A DNA stretch of 61,006 nt from Phoronis australis (GCA_002633005.1 NMRA01000424.1:202777-263782), one strand, 5' to 3'. Shown: positions 33,268 to 46,320, counted from the stretch's first letter. Notes: generated by a model not told the origin, from the sequence alone. A program made the numbers and translations.

Positions 33268-34163
33268 TGTCAGACAATTGACTGTGGGTTTTTTTAAAAG
33301 GTAGCTATGGTAATAGATTGTGCGTAGATGGACAGTGAATAATCAAATCCATTAATTAATTCATTATATTATAACCCCTAATTAGACAAATGAAACTTAT
33401 TGTTAATTAAGTTATCAACTACAAAGAGTAACTACGCTGGCGCCCTCTTTAAAGATTACTTTAATCAATCAACCTAAATATGCAAATGTCTTATCTGCTA
33501 TCCAAGCTAGGACTCTCCACTTGTTGGATGTCTGTCCTGTTGGTGAATCTTCGAACTACGCACACACTGTATAGCGACAGTGTATTTGCTGGTCACCGAC
33601 TCTGGTGATGTAACACCTGCAGGCAGTTTCTTCTACCCGCGATTCTTCTTGCTGGTCACAGTCTCAGGCTGAATATGCAACACTTCAGGTAGTACCTTGC
33701 TACCCACAATGCAAGTGACAAGCGCTTAGTCAACTTCCTGTTCGTTAAACCTTGCCCTTGCCAAGATCCTGTCTAGAATCCACGAGATGACTCTGCCGTA
33801 CAATTGCTTCTGTACACTGTAGCAAGCCTTTATGTTTCAACTATTAGAGCGCATCTAATTATCTTGTTGATTTCAGCCCATAATATAACATTCTACTTAT
33901 TTAGTGATTTGCTAATAAAAACCACATGTTCATATCTTATCATATTATTGGCTGTTATAATTTGTTCTCAGAATTTTCAAGAATCTCTAGAGTACTTTGA
34001 ACCCAGAACCCAAAGTTGTAAACACCAATTAAAAATAGATTTTGACGTTAAAGTAAATGTCAACAAGTCTGTCCCCATGATTTAAAAGTACATATGCACA
34101 GATTTTGGAAAAATTAAAAGGGATCTATTCTTACTAAATACTTAATCAATATTTATTATGACA
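33268..34163 (-). mobile_element. Solo LTR, copy 1 (896 bp), minus orientation
   Basis: Begins TGTCAGAC and ends TTATTATGACA on the plus strand. Read on the minus strand it therefore runs TGTCATAATAAATATT... to ...GTCTGACA, the TG...CA ends of an LTR. It is flanked by a perfect 5-bp duplication, CACGG at 33263-33267 and at 34164-34168. The second copy of the family, at 54994, has the opposite orientation. No internal retroelement genes adjoin, so it is a solo LTR left by recombination. The family (Gypsy, BEL or Copia) cannot be told. Confidence 0.9.
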
Positions 34164-34663
34164 CACGGTTATAGGTGGATACTGGAGATAAGAGTATGCC
34201 AGCATATTCTTCTCATAAATCGAATTATTAAAACATTGCATTCAGGTAACATCGCACAAACGAATTATTAGAGTAACAATCTGAAACGGTAATAATGCAC
34301 AGCACTCGCACACTCACAAATACATTTAGTTCAGCAATTATAAGTAATGTATCGAAAGATATGTAAACACACCGGTTTTTGGTCCTGTACTTTCCAGGTA
34401 AACCAAATAAAACCTCTTTCGTAAGATATTGCTGATTTTAAAAATCAAGAATATCTTAAACAGTACACACCATGGATTTTTGCACATTTTGAATTACCGG
34501 TGGCCACAGACTAAATGAATGACGTAAAATTTAGCTAAACCCATGTTTAATTTGTGTAATTAATTCGAAATTTTGATTTTTCTTTCATTTTTGCCAATTT
34601 TCACATTTCCCGCCATTTGACGACATGGGTTGAACACAAGAGATCAGTGACTAACATTGAACA

Positions 34664-34933
34664 ATGGCGGACAGCAGTGAATTTGAAAGCGACGACGATT
34701 ATGAGCAAGAATTGAATGAATACTATGAAGAAACGTACGGGAATGTTGGCCACGACTGATGAGGAAATGGGGTTGCACGAAAGCGAGATGTTTGATGTGC
34801 TTCCGGCTGCGTACTTTTCTACTTTGAGCCTTACGAACTGGATCCTCCCGCGAGAGAAGCGGCCTCGGGCTCGGCGAGTCAACCCAGTCATCCAACAGAC
34901 GATCCTGAATTAAGAGCCCATGTTTCTGAATGA
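34664..34933 (+). pseudogene. Acidic ORF remnant, interrupted
   Basis: An ATG opens MADSSEFESDDDYEQELNE, a strongly acidic start, and reaches two tandem stops at 34757. After one more stop the same frame resumes with VLFYFEPYELDPPAREAAS and ends HVSE-stop at 34931. The YFEPYE segment recalls the N-terminal part of the many invertebrate P2X7-C-terminal-like zinc-binding proteins, but no Cys cluster follows, so this is only a guess. Looks like a decayed gene copy. Confidence 0.35.
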
Positions 34934-34939
34934 TAAATA

Positions 34940-37900
34940 TTGTCCTTTATTGAACCAGGCCTTCATCGTAACATCTCCTGTGACTGGAGTCGAAACACGA
35001 GTCCTCAAAGTGGGCAAAACACAGAGTGGCCCCGGACAGAATCGCTTGGTCCACGATGAGTTCCCACACTTTCGTTCGACGCACGAAGCAATGCCACTTC
35101 TACGCAACTTTGGTGTCCTTCGGAACACCGAGACGTTCTCCGCCTGGCTGCTGTTGCTGCAGCCTCCGGCAACACATCTTTTGAACCCTCTACGAACCTT
35201 CTCGACGCTAAATGTACATTACTTTCACTTCACTCTATAACTTTGTCTCTGATCCGAACAGTATGGCGAACGACTTGGGTTCAACCTATGACGTTGTACA
35301 TAATTATTTTTTTTTTTCAATTTCTGTGTGTTTCTTTATGAGCTGCGCACTAAAGGCACTGAAATCAAGTAAGATATAATAATAAAATTTATTTTGAGGT
35401 ACTAGAGTCATGTTGTGTACACTTGAAGTCTAGGCACGTAATGTGTGGTTTTCTTCAACTGACCTAAGCTGAAAAAAGATCATAGGCTTAACTACTCCAG
35501 GCATTCACTAGGACCACAGGTCGGTGCTCATAAGGAACGACCGCTTACGTTGTCGTGATGGTATATTAAGTTTGCTGAAACATCGCTGAATGTATAGACC
35601 AGTACCCCAAGAAATTCAATATGAAGCAATGGAATTAAGCTTGATTTTATAGATACTGCAAGTTCAGTCAAACAGGCGGTAGAACATTTACAGTACAAAC
35701 TCCCGTGGATGGTCTCGGCGTCTCAAAACTAATGATAGGATACATAGGTCACGTGTAGTAGATGGATTTTCAGAGCGAGAATGTTCTATGATCGAACTGA
35801 TGACTTTGTGACCTAGGATCCAGAGTTATAAAAAGCAACCTATAACATCTAAGAGATTGGATACTATAATTCGCGCTGTGTGGTCTTTTCCCACAGTTGC
35901 CGTGTAATTCGCTAAAACCATAGATCACGTTTAACAGACTGGAAAGAGTTTCCGAAATGTCCCTCAATGGTTGTCGGTGGGTTACAGAGCATTTTTTGTT
36001 TAGAGAATGGGACACGTGAAACGTTTTTAACATCTGATTATAGGCCAGAACTGAATTCCTGTATCATTTGTAAAATGCTTAATATCACAATTTTCTGAGC
36101 TCTGAGAAAAATCGAAAAGTATTGTCATAACGTGGGATTAGGTGCGTTCCTATACGAGATGCAATGCGAATATTTTAGGCGTGTCAATGCAGGCTATACA
36201 TGAGGGATAGACAAGATAAAGACGTTTCGCAATTCTATCATTATCAAAGCATCGCCAGTCGATGGTTCGGAATAAGTAAAGCCCGTCCTAAAACTGAAGA
36301 GCCATGGGGTTCTCCCTAGTTTGAAATCATTTGCCAAACTTTATGAACACCCGCCGGGGTTATCTGTAAAAATGCAAGCTGCCAATGGAAATCACAGTGG
36401 TAGCTGGACCCATACAAAGGAAATGGTAATCTTTTGCAAACACCGTAGTGATAGGCGCGCTCTTGTCAAGCAACGATGTTGGATTCGTCGGATAAATATC
36501 GGCAGTCCTGTTCAAGTCGTTAAGAACACGCATCTGCAATTACGAAATTAAAAGCGAAAATTAAATATGGTCACTAGAAAGGGTTCAATTATTAAGAAAT
36601 TAAAAGAAGGTGTTGTCGCCATGTTAGAAACTTACATGTATTGGTCAATGTTCCTGGAAAACTGAACACGAACACTCAAGACCCAAAGACAAACGTCACA
36701 CTGAGGATCACAGAAGGAGACAGAGTCGAACAAAAGTATCGACTTATCTTGTCAAATTCACAGCAAATTTGCAAAGAAAGTTTAAGGAGATAATGCCGGA
36801 CTCATTGCGACCTTTTCCCTTGCTCCCAACTTGTTCGATTCTATAGCCCAACAACAAGTTGGGAAGTTTACACCTGTAGCCAATATATTACACAACTGAT
36901 TAACTCCATTCTGGCATTGATGGTTGGAGTGCCAACTCTCTTTTTTCGATAATTGCTCTAATATCCAATAAGACCCTATCTACCCTGACTGGGCTGTGGT
37001 GTTGAAATTAAAGTTAAGTTATAACATATGTGAACATAAATCAATAGCATTTCCGAAATCTTCGTTAAATGGTGATCATGTTTAGTTTATGAATGGCCAA
37101 AGTCTCCCAACTACAACCGAAGTTACGAAAATCTATTTTTTTTCGAATACACCGGTTCACTCTGAGTTTGACTGTGTTCACGTGTAATAAGCCTGCATAG
37201 TTGGCCTGTTTGTTGTCATAACAGACAAAAGAGTATGCTTAGCAGTTACCAAAGAATCTAGACGTTATCACACGCTCAGAAACCCTTAAGCTTCGTAAAG
37301 TCACTGAACGGGAAAACGCTGTCATGTCCATCCGGAAGTTCACTACTCCAAACGTTCAGTACAAATGTTTACTACATAGACGATTAACTACTTTCATTGA
37401 AGGTTTGCCACTTTCGAAAGATCAATACTATGAATTTCAACTAATCCGAAACCAGAACTCCTACAGTTCTCTGATCGTCTGCAAATGAGTAGAAACTGAC
37501 ACGAATAAAGTAATATGTTTGTGCCTATTATAGAACAATTAAAGGTTTAGAAAGAGTTTTATAGTTCTTAAAATAATTTCATTGTTTGCCATGGAACTCT
37601 AAACCTAACTGAAGACTCATTCTCATGAGGGACAACATCTGGGCACGGATCCGTGCTGCGGCGACCAACTGGGGTTTTACAATGGGGAAGACTGGCAGGG
37701 ACAGGGTAACCTGTTATCTACATTTAGTTTCCACCGGGCCGTGCAGGTAGTTCCGGTAGGTGAGAATAAAGTGCAGCGGCAATGAAACTTTTCAGTCGCC
37801 AAACTGTGAGATGTTGCATGGATTTGATGAATGAATGTATCATGGTTGATAACTCATCAAAATACCTACTTCATATACTTTTAGAAGTGCAAAACGTACA

Positions 37901-40630
37901 TTGTACTCACTTTTAGGTACTTGACAGACTCATGCGGGCAATTGCGCATGGGCATGAGCACATAAAAACCTGATTTATTACCCGGGGTAGCTTTCGGTAT
38001 AGTTGCACCTAACAACGGAACTTCTGCATGTTAAAGAAAGTAGAAATTACACCTAATTGTGAAAATATGCAGACATTATCGGAGTAACGAACTTTCTATA
38101 TAGCGAACCTTCAAGATAGTGAACCTTCTGGTCAGTGCAGTGTTCAACTTTCCGGCAATGTAAGCTATGAGTAACATGTACTGAAAAATGCAGTCACATG
38201 AAAATTTACGTCAAGCCGTTAACCAACTTAATATTCCTATCCAATGAAATAAGTTACGCAAGAACGTTCTATTTATGGACACATTACATTCGAATTTGAG
38301 TCATGTTCTTCGCAAACAACCGTCGCGGTATCCTCATCTCTGTTATTAAGAATCCGTCTGATCTCAATCACTTAGAACTAAGAGTCATCGTTGCAGTGCA
38401 TACAAGTTTCTTGTCCCCATGTGAACTCTAGTGACGACATTTGCAAATTATCTAAGATTCACCTTTCTAGTAATTCGAGCACCCCCTGCGCATCGATGGC
38501 TACGCTCCAGTTTTAGTTCTCCCGACTTTTATCGTTTAACCGTCAAAGCTCAACTGATACGCATTGGGTTAGGAAGCAATATCAGCAAGTTTATGCATAA
38601 TTCCAGTAGTTATAGACTCATAGACTTTTGACGTAGGCAGTTGCTTAACGTTTGACACGACAACGTTTATTTTAGGTTCTAATTAGACTCCGCCAGATTT
38701 CATTCCCATATGCTTGTACGCACAAATGACTCTCAAACCTTTTCCGTGGAAAAGTGTGTATCGGATTCTCATCAACCAAATAGTGTCGCTGGAGTACTTC
38801 ATTGTTAGGGTCGAGGGTCACAAATTTGCCACATCTAAAATACTAGTAAGAACGCTACATTGTCTAAAAATAACGTGAAATTTGCTATTATTATGTTGAA
38901 CTTTGGTTCTTTTATTGCAATATATTCTCGCGCTAATTCTGTCTTTATATCCCTTCATCTTTGCCTTCTCGTCCTTGTTTTTACTTCTTCATAAAATAAT
39001 GGACTCTTTTGATCAAATTGTGTTCCTCCTATATATATGTTTTGATGGAACTGCTTTCGCAGCCCTCCTCCAAAACTGTGTTAGGAATGCTCCCATAGGC
39101 TCTACTTTGAAACATTCCATACCGCTGTGTTCATCTAATGTTAGATACCTAGTCAATGGTACTTAAATCGCAATGATCTGCTATGACGTGGGCAAATACT
39201 TCAGCAAACTGATTTGTGCCAACACAGAAGTAACAGCACCCGATGTTGGTTGATTTGAAACAATTATAAAATGTTTTGCATCGACTCCACTGCGTCGAAA
39301 ATGATTAATGGCAATGGCCTTACACTTTTAATTTGTGTTCTCAGTTTAGTACACGATTTGAAATGCATACATTCTTTCATAAGTCACGTAGACTACTATA
39401 GTCCTCGTGTACTTATGGTGATTATGAAGTTGCATGACCTTTTCAGTTGAAATTTGATTAATTCTTAACCAGTTTACTGACGAGATCGTATAGTTTTTAA
39501 AAATCTACTGTTGACGAGTCCCTAGGGTTGGCCAGGCGACTCCTTGCAGTCGTTTCTCTGCCTACTTTACACATTCCATATCTTTGTTACGATCGATTCT
39601 ACACGTTAGAGACATATTTGTTTGACTGGTGTTGTATTCCAATATCGAATTACTCATGACCACTCCACACTCCTCATGAACAGTCCAAACACGTTATACA
39701 GGTCCCCACACCGTGAAAAAGCACGGACGCGACCTCACCAGGCGAAGTCGCGTCTCGGTGTTTCCGCGTATTGGGACTCATACCCGGGTGCAGTCTAGTC
39801 GCGTTGGTTGGGAGGACACTTTCAATCAACACAAAGTACGTGCATATCTGTTGTAATGGATATGATAAAATCATTACAGCTGCGTTAACCTGGCAGATAC
39901 ACCTATCTGTTTAACCCAACAGAATGGGAATAGTTGCACAGATGTACAGTATTAGCACCCTCGTGGCGTGCAAAAAACTATTTTGGTCGCAGATTAACAC
40001 TGTCGAAGACAGTTTATCTAACATATAGTAAAAATTCGAAACGGACGCACCCGTGATACTTTAAATCTTGGTTGGTGTGTTCATCAGAATGGTCAGTCCT
40101 GCTTCGATAAATGTTCTTATTAAATCAATTTTGTTGAACAGAAATATGTATTCTGCCAATGCCTACTTCGTCCGAAGACTCCCTTTGTTCAATAAAGTAC
40201 ACCTTCCTGGTTTTATTGCAAATGCAACTCAACGGAACTACAAAAAGTACATGTGTGAGTTCCATTGTTTTGTCAATATGTTGCGATTTTTCATTTGTCT
40301 GTAATTAAATGATCACGCTAAACACATCATTTCTTGGCCAAAGTACGGTAAACGGACAATTGCCTCACAAATAAAAAGTTCATGTTAACTCATCGTTCCG
40401 TCTTATTCAACTAGATATTATCAGGATATGTACAGTTGGGGAACGTGTCGGTTAACTTTCAAGTCACATCCATGTGGTGAAATTTGAGTGAGCGATACAG
40501 GGGAAGTAAGCGGGTCATCACCATAGTATACCCTTATGCATTGCATAAACCCAGCCGTTCAGCTAATAGCTGTTTTCAAACCTCTTCGCAAACTCCCCAT
40601 TATGCTTTGTAAAATGAAATCACCGATCCT
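34940..40630. other. No gene recognised over 5.7 kb
   Basis: Only short, mutually overlapping ORFs without recognisable content. A 106-codon plus ORF at 34920-35240 has no family resemblance. One strong stem-loop at 39709-39760 is listed separately. Confidence 0.35.
39709..39760. other. GC-rich nested stem-loop
   Basis: GACGCGAC (39726-39733) pairs perfectly with GTCGCGTC (39747-39754) around a 13-base loop. CCGTG/CACGG forms a second small hairpin before it, and CACCG (39709-39713) can pair with CGGTG (39756-39760) to close the set. Function unknown. Confidence 0.5.
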
Positions 40631-40639
40631 TTATTAAAT

Positions 40640-40926
40640 AAAAGCAATGTTGTGAATAAGGTTGAATGTGACAACTGTAAGAAATTCTATATTGGACTCA
40701 CCCAGAGAGGCCTCTCTGACAGGCTGAAAGGAAATAGACACTCGACAAAGGTAACATCTACATGCATTGTATTAGCAACCACCATCAAGCCAATTCAGTC
40801 AGTAATACTTGTAAAGTACCTGTTAAGGAATTACTGTATATCAAGGAGTCATTGGTTATTCAGAATCAGAATACTACTGATTCTCTTAATAGCATGCAGA
40901 GCTCAGGGACCCTAACACTATCATGA
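40640..40926 (+). pseudogene. Penelope-like retroelement GIY-YIG endonuclease fragment
   Basis: VECDNCKKFYIGLTQRGLSD then RLKGNRHST is the C-terminal GIY-YIG domain of Penelope-like elements, with the paired Cys (CxxC), the YIG motif, the conserved Arg and the His. A frameshift near 40770 moves to a frame reading HHQANSVSNTCK, then VPVKELLYIKESLVIQNQ and a stop at 40924, matching the usual LLxIKExLxIQ tail. The reverse transcriptase is absent, so the copy is 5'-truncated. Confidence 0.85.
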
Positions 40927-41008
40927 TGACCTGCTTACTTTCTCTGTTTCTCTCACTCTCATTTCACCACATGGGTGTGACTTAAATGGTAATCGACATA
41001 CGTTGCCC

Positions 41009-41072
41009 TACTGTACATATCCTGATGTCTTGCTGAATAAGACGAAACGTTGGGTTAACACGTTAAACAGTA
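41009..41072 (+). ncRNA. Degenerate hammerhead-ribozyme-like motif after the Penelope fragment
   Basis: CTGAT (41022-41026), then a perfect 5-bp stem GTCTT/AAGAC around a 7-base loop, then GAAAC (41044-41048), then CGT/ACG as a short helix III and TTA as cleavage triplet. TACTGT (41009) pairs with ACAGTA (41067) as a distal helix I. The canonical CUGAUGA lacks GA before the stem, so activity is unlikely. Penelope-like elements are known to carry type I hammerheads, which supports the call. Confidence 0.4.
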
Positions 41073-41852
41073 CATGCACATAGGTGGTTGTTTTCAAGGT
41101 ACCGTTAAGGTTGTTAACCGTAATAGCTCTTAATATTGTGTTACCGTAATTGTAACAGGTATAGACAACTACATCGTTGAACCCCTATATAACCCAATCT
41201 ATTAACATGTTGACTACATGTACATGTACGTGTTCGTGTATGTGCGGTATGGTAGTATTTTCACAAACTTTCAAATGGATTGATGCTTTATCAAACATAA
41301 TGGAGAAAAAAAAATGTCCATGACATTTTTGTAAACAATACGGTCTGTTGTTTGTCCCAGACACATTTTTCACTTAGTTACGTGTTCCTGTACTTTAATT
41401 AAATAGTCATGCCCTACTGTGGTTTCTTAAGATTGTCGTCACACTTTCCCGTCCACGAGTATGCTACGGCAAGCTAAGTTGTTAGAGAACTCAAGTACAG
41501 TGTACGTTGGATTTAGGGATCGTTTACTTTGAAATACTATGATAGTAGCAGGAGTGGATGACCCATGTCACAGTGACGTGATTGACGGAGACAGTAGTCA
41601 TCGGAGTTCTGACGAGAGAATTATTTACGAAAAGTTCAGTGGTGGATGTAGGATATCATAAGGGGCAACGCTTTGTCTCGTAAACAACCGTGCTAAGGAT
41701 GATTGTAGAGGCGCATAACGCCAAATGGGGGGTGGTCGTTTTCCCCTTTACGCCCAGGAGAAAACTTTGTATTTGCATGTAAAAACAAGTTGTCTATCTA
41801 ATGAAAAAAGCACCAAGAATATGTGTATGACTGCAGAATTTGTAAAATACTA

Positions 41853-41913
41853 CGGACTCGAGATCGCGATCCATCTGCCAGAGTGCGCATGCTCTACCAC
41901 TGAGAAACCAGGC
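41853..41913 (-). repeat. tRNA-like / SINE head
   Basis: On the minus strand GCCTGGTTTCTCAGTGGTAG then AGCATGCGC has the start and A box of a tRNA; ATCTCGAGTCC is a poor B box. The cloverleaf does not close, so it is a tRNA pseudogene or SINE head. Confidence 0.5.
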
Positions 41914-42185
41914 TTCCACTTACGGTATCATACTTAGACACATAGTTGTTTATCGTACACAGTTTTTCGTGCGCACCTGCTTCTTTTCTTAATGTCTGTT
42001 GAGCACTGAAACCTGATAGTAGCAAGAGTTGTTCTTAATGTTGTCTTAAGGGTCCAAAAACAAATCCTTTTTTGTGTTGGCATTAACCACGCGATTGCTT
42101 CGCAAATCGTCTTAATTTTAAATTGGACAAATAGAGAAATACATCTATGAGTTTCTGAGTGATTCACCTTGGATTCTGTTAAACT

Positions 42186-42441
42186 TTACATCATATCACC
42201 GGCTTTTTTTAATTCCTCCTCACTCAGCTTCCGCTTTTGTTGAAAAATTGAAGTAATTTTCTTCCTTGCACGGTGGACCAGACGACAGAAACAGACTGGT
42301 AGTGCGCAGCACCAATGTCGGTTGCCCGGGATGCATGAACATATCGACCGAAACCGACACTTAGCCACACGTATAGTTACCGTTACGATTGCACCGAATT
42401 TCTGAAACAGACGCTTAAAATCGGGTCTTCGCTTCGGCCAT
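42186..42441 (-). pseudogene. Basic, Cys-rich ORF with a frameshift after its best start
   Basis: The best ATG (42441, context AAAGGGATGG) reads MAEAKTRF and then stops. One base out of frame, the reading continues KRLFQKFGAIVTVTIRVAKC, then a Cys cluster (SICSC, HWCCALPVCFC) and a charged helix (KRKLSEEELKKAGD) to a stop. An acceptor-like CGTCTGTTTCAG and a donor-like GCCG|GTGATA also lie inside. Either a frameshifted gene start or a chance frame; family not recognised. Confidence 0.3.
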
Positions 42442-42649
42442 CCCTTTCACACAAGTACACACTAACTAAAATTCTACTCATTTTTGAATCTTGTCTTAGC
42501 TGTGTAACGTTCATTGATGGAGGTAATTAATAACGCAATAGTTCTTCAAGTTTGTATTTATTGATACTTTTGCGGCAGCCAAAGGGGGTAAGGTTGCCCT
42601 CTCTATATCCGCCTATGCTGTCGATGATTTCGGTACCGAAATTGCTCAC

Positions 42650-43320
42650 ATGTACATGTAACTCGTGCTGTTAGACTCCCTCCCCACATTGTTCATTGTT
42701 ACGACGTGTGATTTCTTTTTCATTCGACCTTGGCCGCCTCATGATATGAACAGCATAACTTCCTGGCTTTGCTCTGAAGTATCTACCCCCTGAAGTCGTA
42801 GGCTATTTCACTCAGAACAAGGTCAGAAGCACAGCGCATTATTGAAACATATTTACTTTGTGAACAAGTACTTATCAAATTTTCGGCAGTGGGTCTTGTG
42901 AAAATGAACTCCATGCTGAAATAATTTTGATCGAAGAATCCTATTGATAACGGGTTGAACAAAAGTGAGTTTTAATGTGTTTGCACGAATAAAGCCATTT
43001 GTTCACAATACAGATAATCCGTATCAATTTCCAGGAAATTGTCTTGGAAGTTTTATCTTGTGGCATATTCCCATCATAATCTTGACCACGGAATTCTATA
43101 TCTAACTGCAAACAGCATCCACACCATCATCCATAATAAAATCTTTCAAAACTGTGAGAGATCAGCAGAGAGAATGTAATAAGAAGGCAGTAATTTCAAG
43201 TGAGTGCATGCACAGACCGAGTGCTACTGACACAGTAAAATGTTCTCAATAATTGGACATTTTGTTATTGTACCTGGTCAGTTCCCATAAAATAATCAGA
43301 GACACCCTATCAGTTGCCGT
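42650..43320. repeat. Left arm of a large inverted repeat (right arm 45330-46320)
   Basis: The words GTGTGATTT, CATTCGACC, AACAGCATAA, CCTGG, ATTTCACTCAGAACAAGGTC and AATTTCAAGTGAGTGCA occur here in order and, reverse-complemented, in the opposite order between 46320 and 45330. Identity is perhaps 75% in aligned blocks. Could be two inverted copies of one repeat or the arms of a fold-back element with a 2-kb loop. No termini with target duplication found. Confidence 0.6.
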
Positions 43321-45329
43321 ATGTGTTATTGCGCGTATGAATACTCTAGGCAATCGGCCCACACTACTCATATAATTAACACAACAATAAAATGCACTTA
43401 TTACGGATACGAATGTGTAGTAGCCTCAATTGTGAAGTGTGTTTTGTCCGAAAACAGAAGGATGATACACAAATTTGATTAGAGTTTGAAATACCCTGTC
43501 TCCAGAAATTTTTATTCGTCTTAAAATCCAGGATTAGATGTATTTATCCAACATATCCATGGTAACATTCTAATTCTCAGATCATCATGAAATGGGCACA
43601 TGCAAATAACGTTATATTCATCCCCAGTAATATTATAAGCAAGGTTCTGTTTACATCAAAGACATATGCGGAGTTGATTGTCGATGGAAAAGTATCAACT
43701 TACCTCAACCATCAGCCTCTGGTCAGAACTTCGGAATCTTACAACGGAAGTGATAAAGCAGCGAGGGGACTTTTATGAAAAATAAGTTTCAAGATTAAAC
43801 GTCGTTTTGAAAATCGAACATGCACACAAATTTACATTATTTTGTTCCCCTGTGCTCCATTCTTACAAAAAACAATCATTGACTCTACGTTCAATGTTTT
43901 TATTAGTTTTTCACGAATGGGTGTCCCGCCACAGTTTTTGAATTTGTGCAGGACAATAAAATACTGGAACACCTGACTAAAGTGGTGAGTGTTTCTTCAG
44001 TGTCAACATCTCGGGTGCTTTTTTAAAAATACCGTTTTTTGCATTTTAGATCGAACCTGTGATAAAATTCTCTATGAATCACACAACCAGATAGACTGCT
44101 CGATTTCACATGAATCTCAAAAAGACTGCATTGTTCCCACAGTAGCTTCAAAAGTTGGCTGATCAATTCTGTCTTTTGTGAGATTCTAAGCTATGGATAT
44201 TCTCCAGTGAAACATCAACTCTCTTCCGCCACTCAAAAATTTTTTTGATATTCCCTTTTCTCTTTCTCCCTCTCCGTTAATTATATTAATTGATACCAGC
44301 TCTCGGTTTCACCCAGAAATTTGGCAACGTGCATTTACATGCTGTTTAAATGTTTCCATTCTCTTATATGACATGAAAACGTACAGTAGGAAATATATTC
44401 GTTGCCAAAGGCACCGGGAACGACATAGATTCCACAGCAGCATGAGTACAATCTGAATTGTAAGGAAGGTGGATTAAGTCAAACATAATTTGCCAAGTGT
44501 CATAAAACAATCAGCATTTTTCTTTGTATTTTGTATTACGCCTTTCAAGATCTGCACAATTAAAATCAATTATAGCAGTTCCTTCAGGTTCATTTCAATC
44601 GAAATAGCATTGCTAGTTTGCAATGCATCTAGACTGTGTTATATACATACTTATAGATCTGACTATTCCCTGGGAAGTATAGTAGTAGTGTAGTAGTGTG
44701 CAAAGCACGGGAAGCTTTTACAGTGTTCGAAACATTTCTTTTTCTTGGGACAAGTTCTTCTGGCCTCTTATATCGACGTGGGCGCCGCCATATTGAATCT
44801 TCAGTGTATATAGAGTGTTTCCGGTAAAAGTTCGTACAAGTTCAAAGTTCAGGTCTGCGTTACACTTAGATATCACAGGATAGTTGAAAATGTATAAACT
44901 CATACCTTCTCGAAGCCGCCTTGCAGCGCGACTGTTTATTTTCAATCAGCGGCGGTTGCTGTCTGGCAGTGTTGTCTACACATTGTATCTCCAAGGCGGA
45001 TGCCACCTTCAGGAGTTATAGAAAGGAGCAATATATATATGGGCTTATATTAAATATATCGATGGTATTTCTAGTATTCAATCGAACGAGGATTGAAAAA
45101 ACAGACTCTGCCCATTGGCCATTATTTCTGGACTTCAGAACCATTTCTTCACAAACTCGTTTTCAATTCAATTAATAACCAGGAATAGTGCTAACTATGC
45201 AGTGGTTGTTGTAGTAACTTTTGAAAGGTTAAACTTTAGATGTGTTCTTCCAAAAATTATAGCCATGTTTGTCTCAATCTGAAGGCTAGATTACGTAACA
45301 TTTCAGTCACCAATTAATCATCTGCCAAA
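43321..45329. other. Loop between the inverted arms, nothing recognised
   Basis: Two kilobases without a supported gene. Short ORFs only, and a small AGTAGTAGTGTAGTAGTG run near 44682-44700. Confidence 0.35.
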
Positions 45330-46320
45330 GTGTTCCTGTTTATTTTTATGGGAAGTGACGGGATGAAATAAAAAAAAATCTCATTATTAGGAACATTTTA
45401 CTGTGTCACTGAACTCTTTGCGTGCACTCACTTGAAATTGCTGCCTTTTCGTTACAAGAGCATCGCCTCTGCTGTGCTCTTACAGTTTTTGAAGTTTTTT
45501 ACGGATGATATCTTGGATATCTGATGACACTGGGTCTCAGACTTAGATATAGACTTCAGTGATTATGGATATGATTGTGTGGATAGTGATGGCATCGTGT
45601 GGTCAGTATTAGATATAGATTTTAGTGATCCAGATTATGATGAGGATATGCCACAAGAAAAAAAATCATGACATGTTTTCGGGAAATTTATATCGATAAT
45701 TTGCAAACAAATGCCCTTTGTTTCTAGAAAACAAAAAAGTTAAACTCATTTTCTTCAATCCTTCATCAAAATTATTTTTTCATAAAATTTATATGAGCAT
45801 GCAGCTCATTTACCCAAGACACACTGGGGAAAATTTGGTTAGTATACCTTTTCCGATATGCAAAATTGATTAAAGACACGACACTTGTCGTTATTAACAG
45901 TTTTATTCCATTCCGTTCGTGTGCTCGGAATAACGTTATACACTCGACAGAGCATTGGTGAAGCAACTGACGAATGGGCATGATTAAAAGACACACGGTA
46001 TTTAGAAACAAAACATACTTGTTTCATTCTCAAGTGGAAATAAAATGACGCAGTAATACCACCACAGAGCATAAGCTGAAGACATACACATAAATACTAC
46101 AAAGAACGACTTGATGAGGTTTTAACTATATGCAGTGCTTCCGACCTTGTTCTGAGTGAAATAGAGCACACTACGTCTTCACCAGGGTAGAAATTCCACA
46201 TCACACCCAGGCCATTATGCTGTTTTCACCGTATGTTCATCATGGTCGAATGGAAAAAAATCACATGTTGAAATAATGAAGAGTCACTACAACGGGTCTT
46301 GTTGAATGAAATGCAACAAA
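45330..46320. repeat. Right arm of the large inverted repeat, with an inserted repeat copy
   Basis: Mirrors 42650-43320 at both of its ends (45388-45482 and 46135-46290). The middle (45840-46110) is a copy of the repeat at 23494-23760, apparently inserted, which makes this arm longer than its partner. Confidence 0.6.

Noticed and set aside
41821-41940. Functional tRNA gene
   Set aside because: The A box is good, but the B box is degenerate and the acceptor and T stems do not pair.
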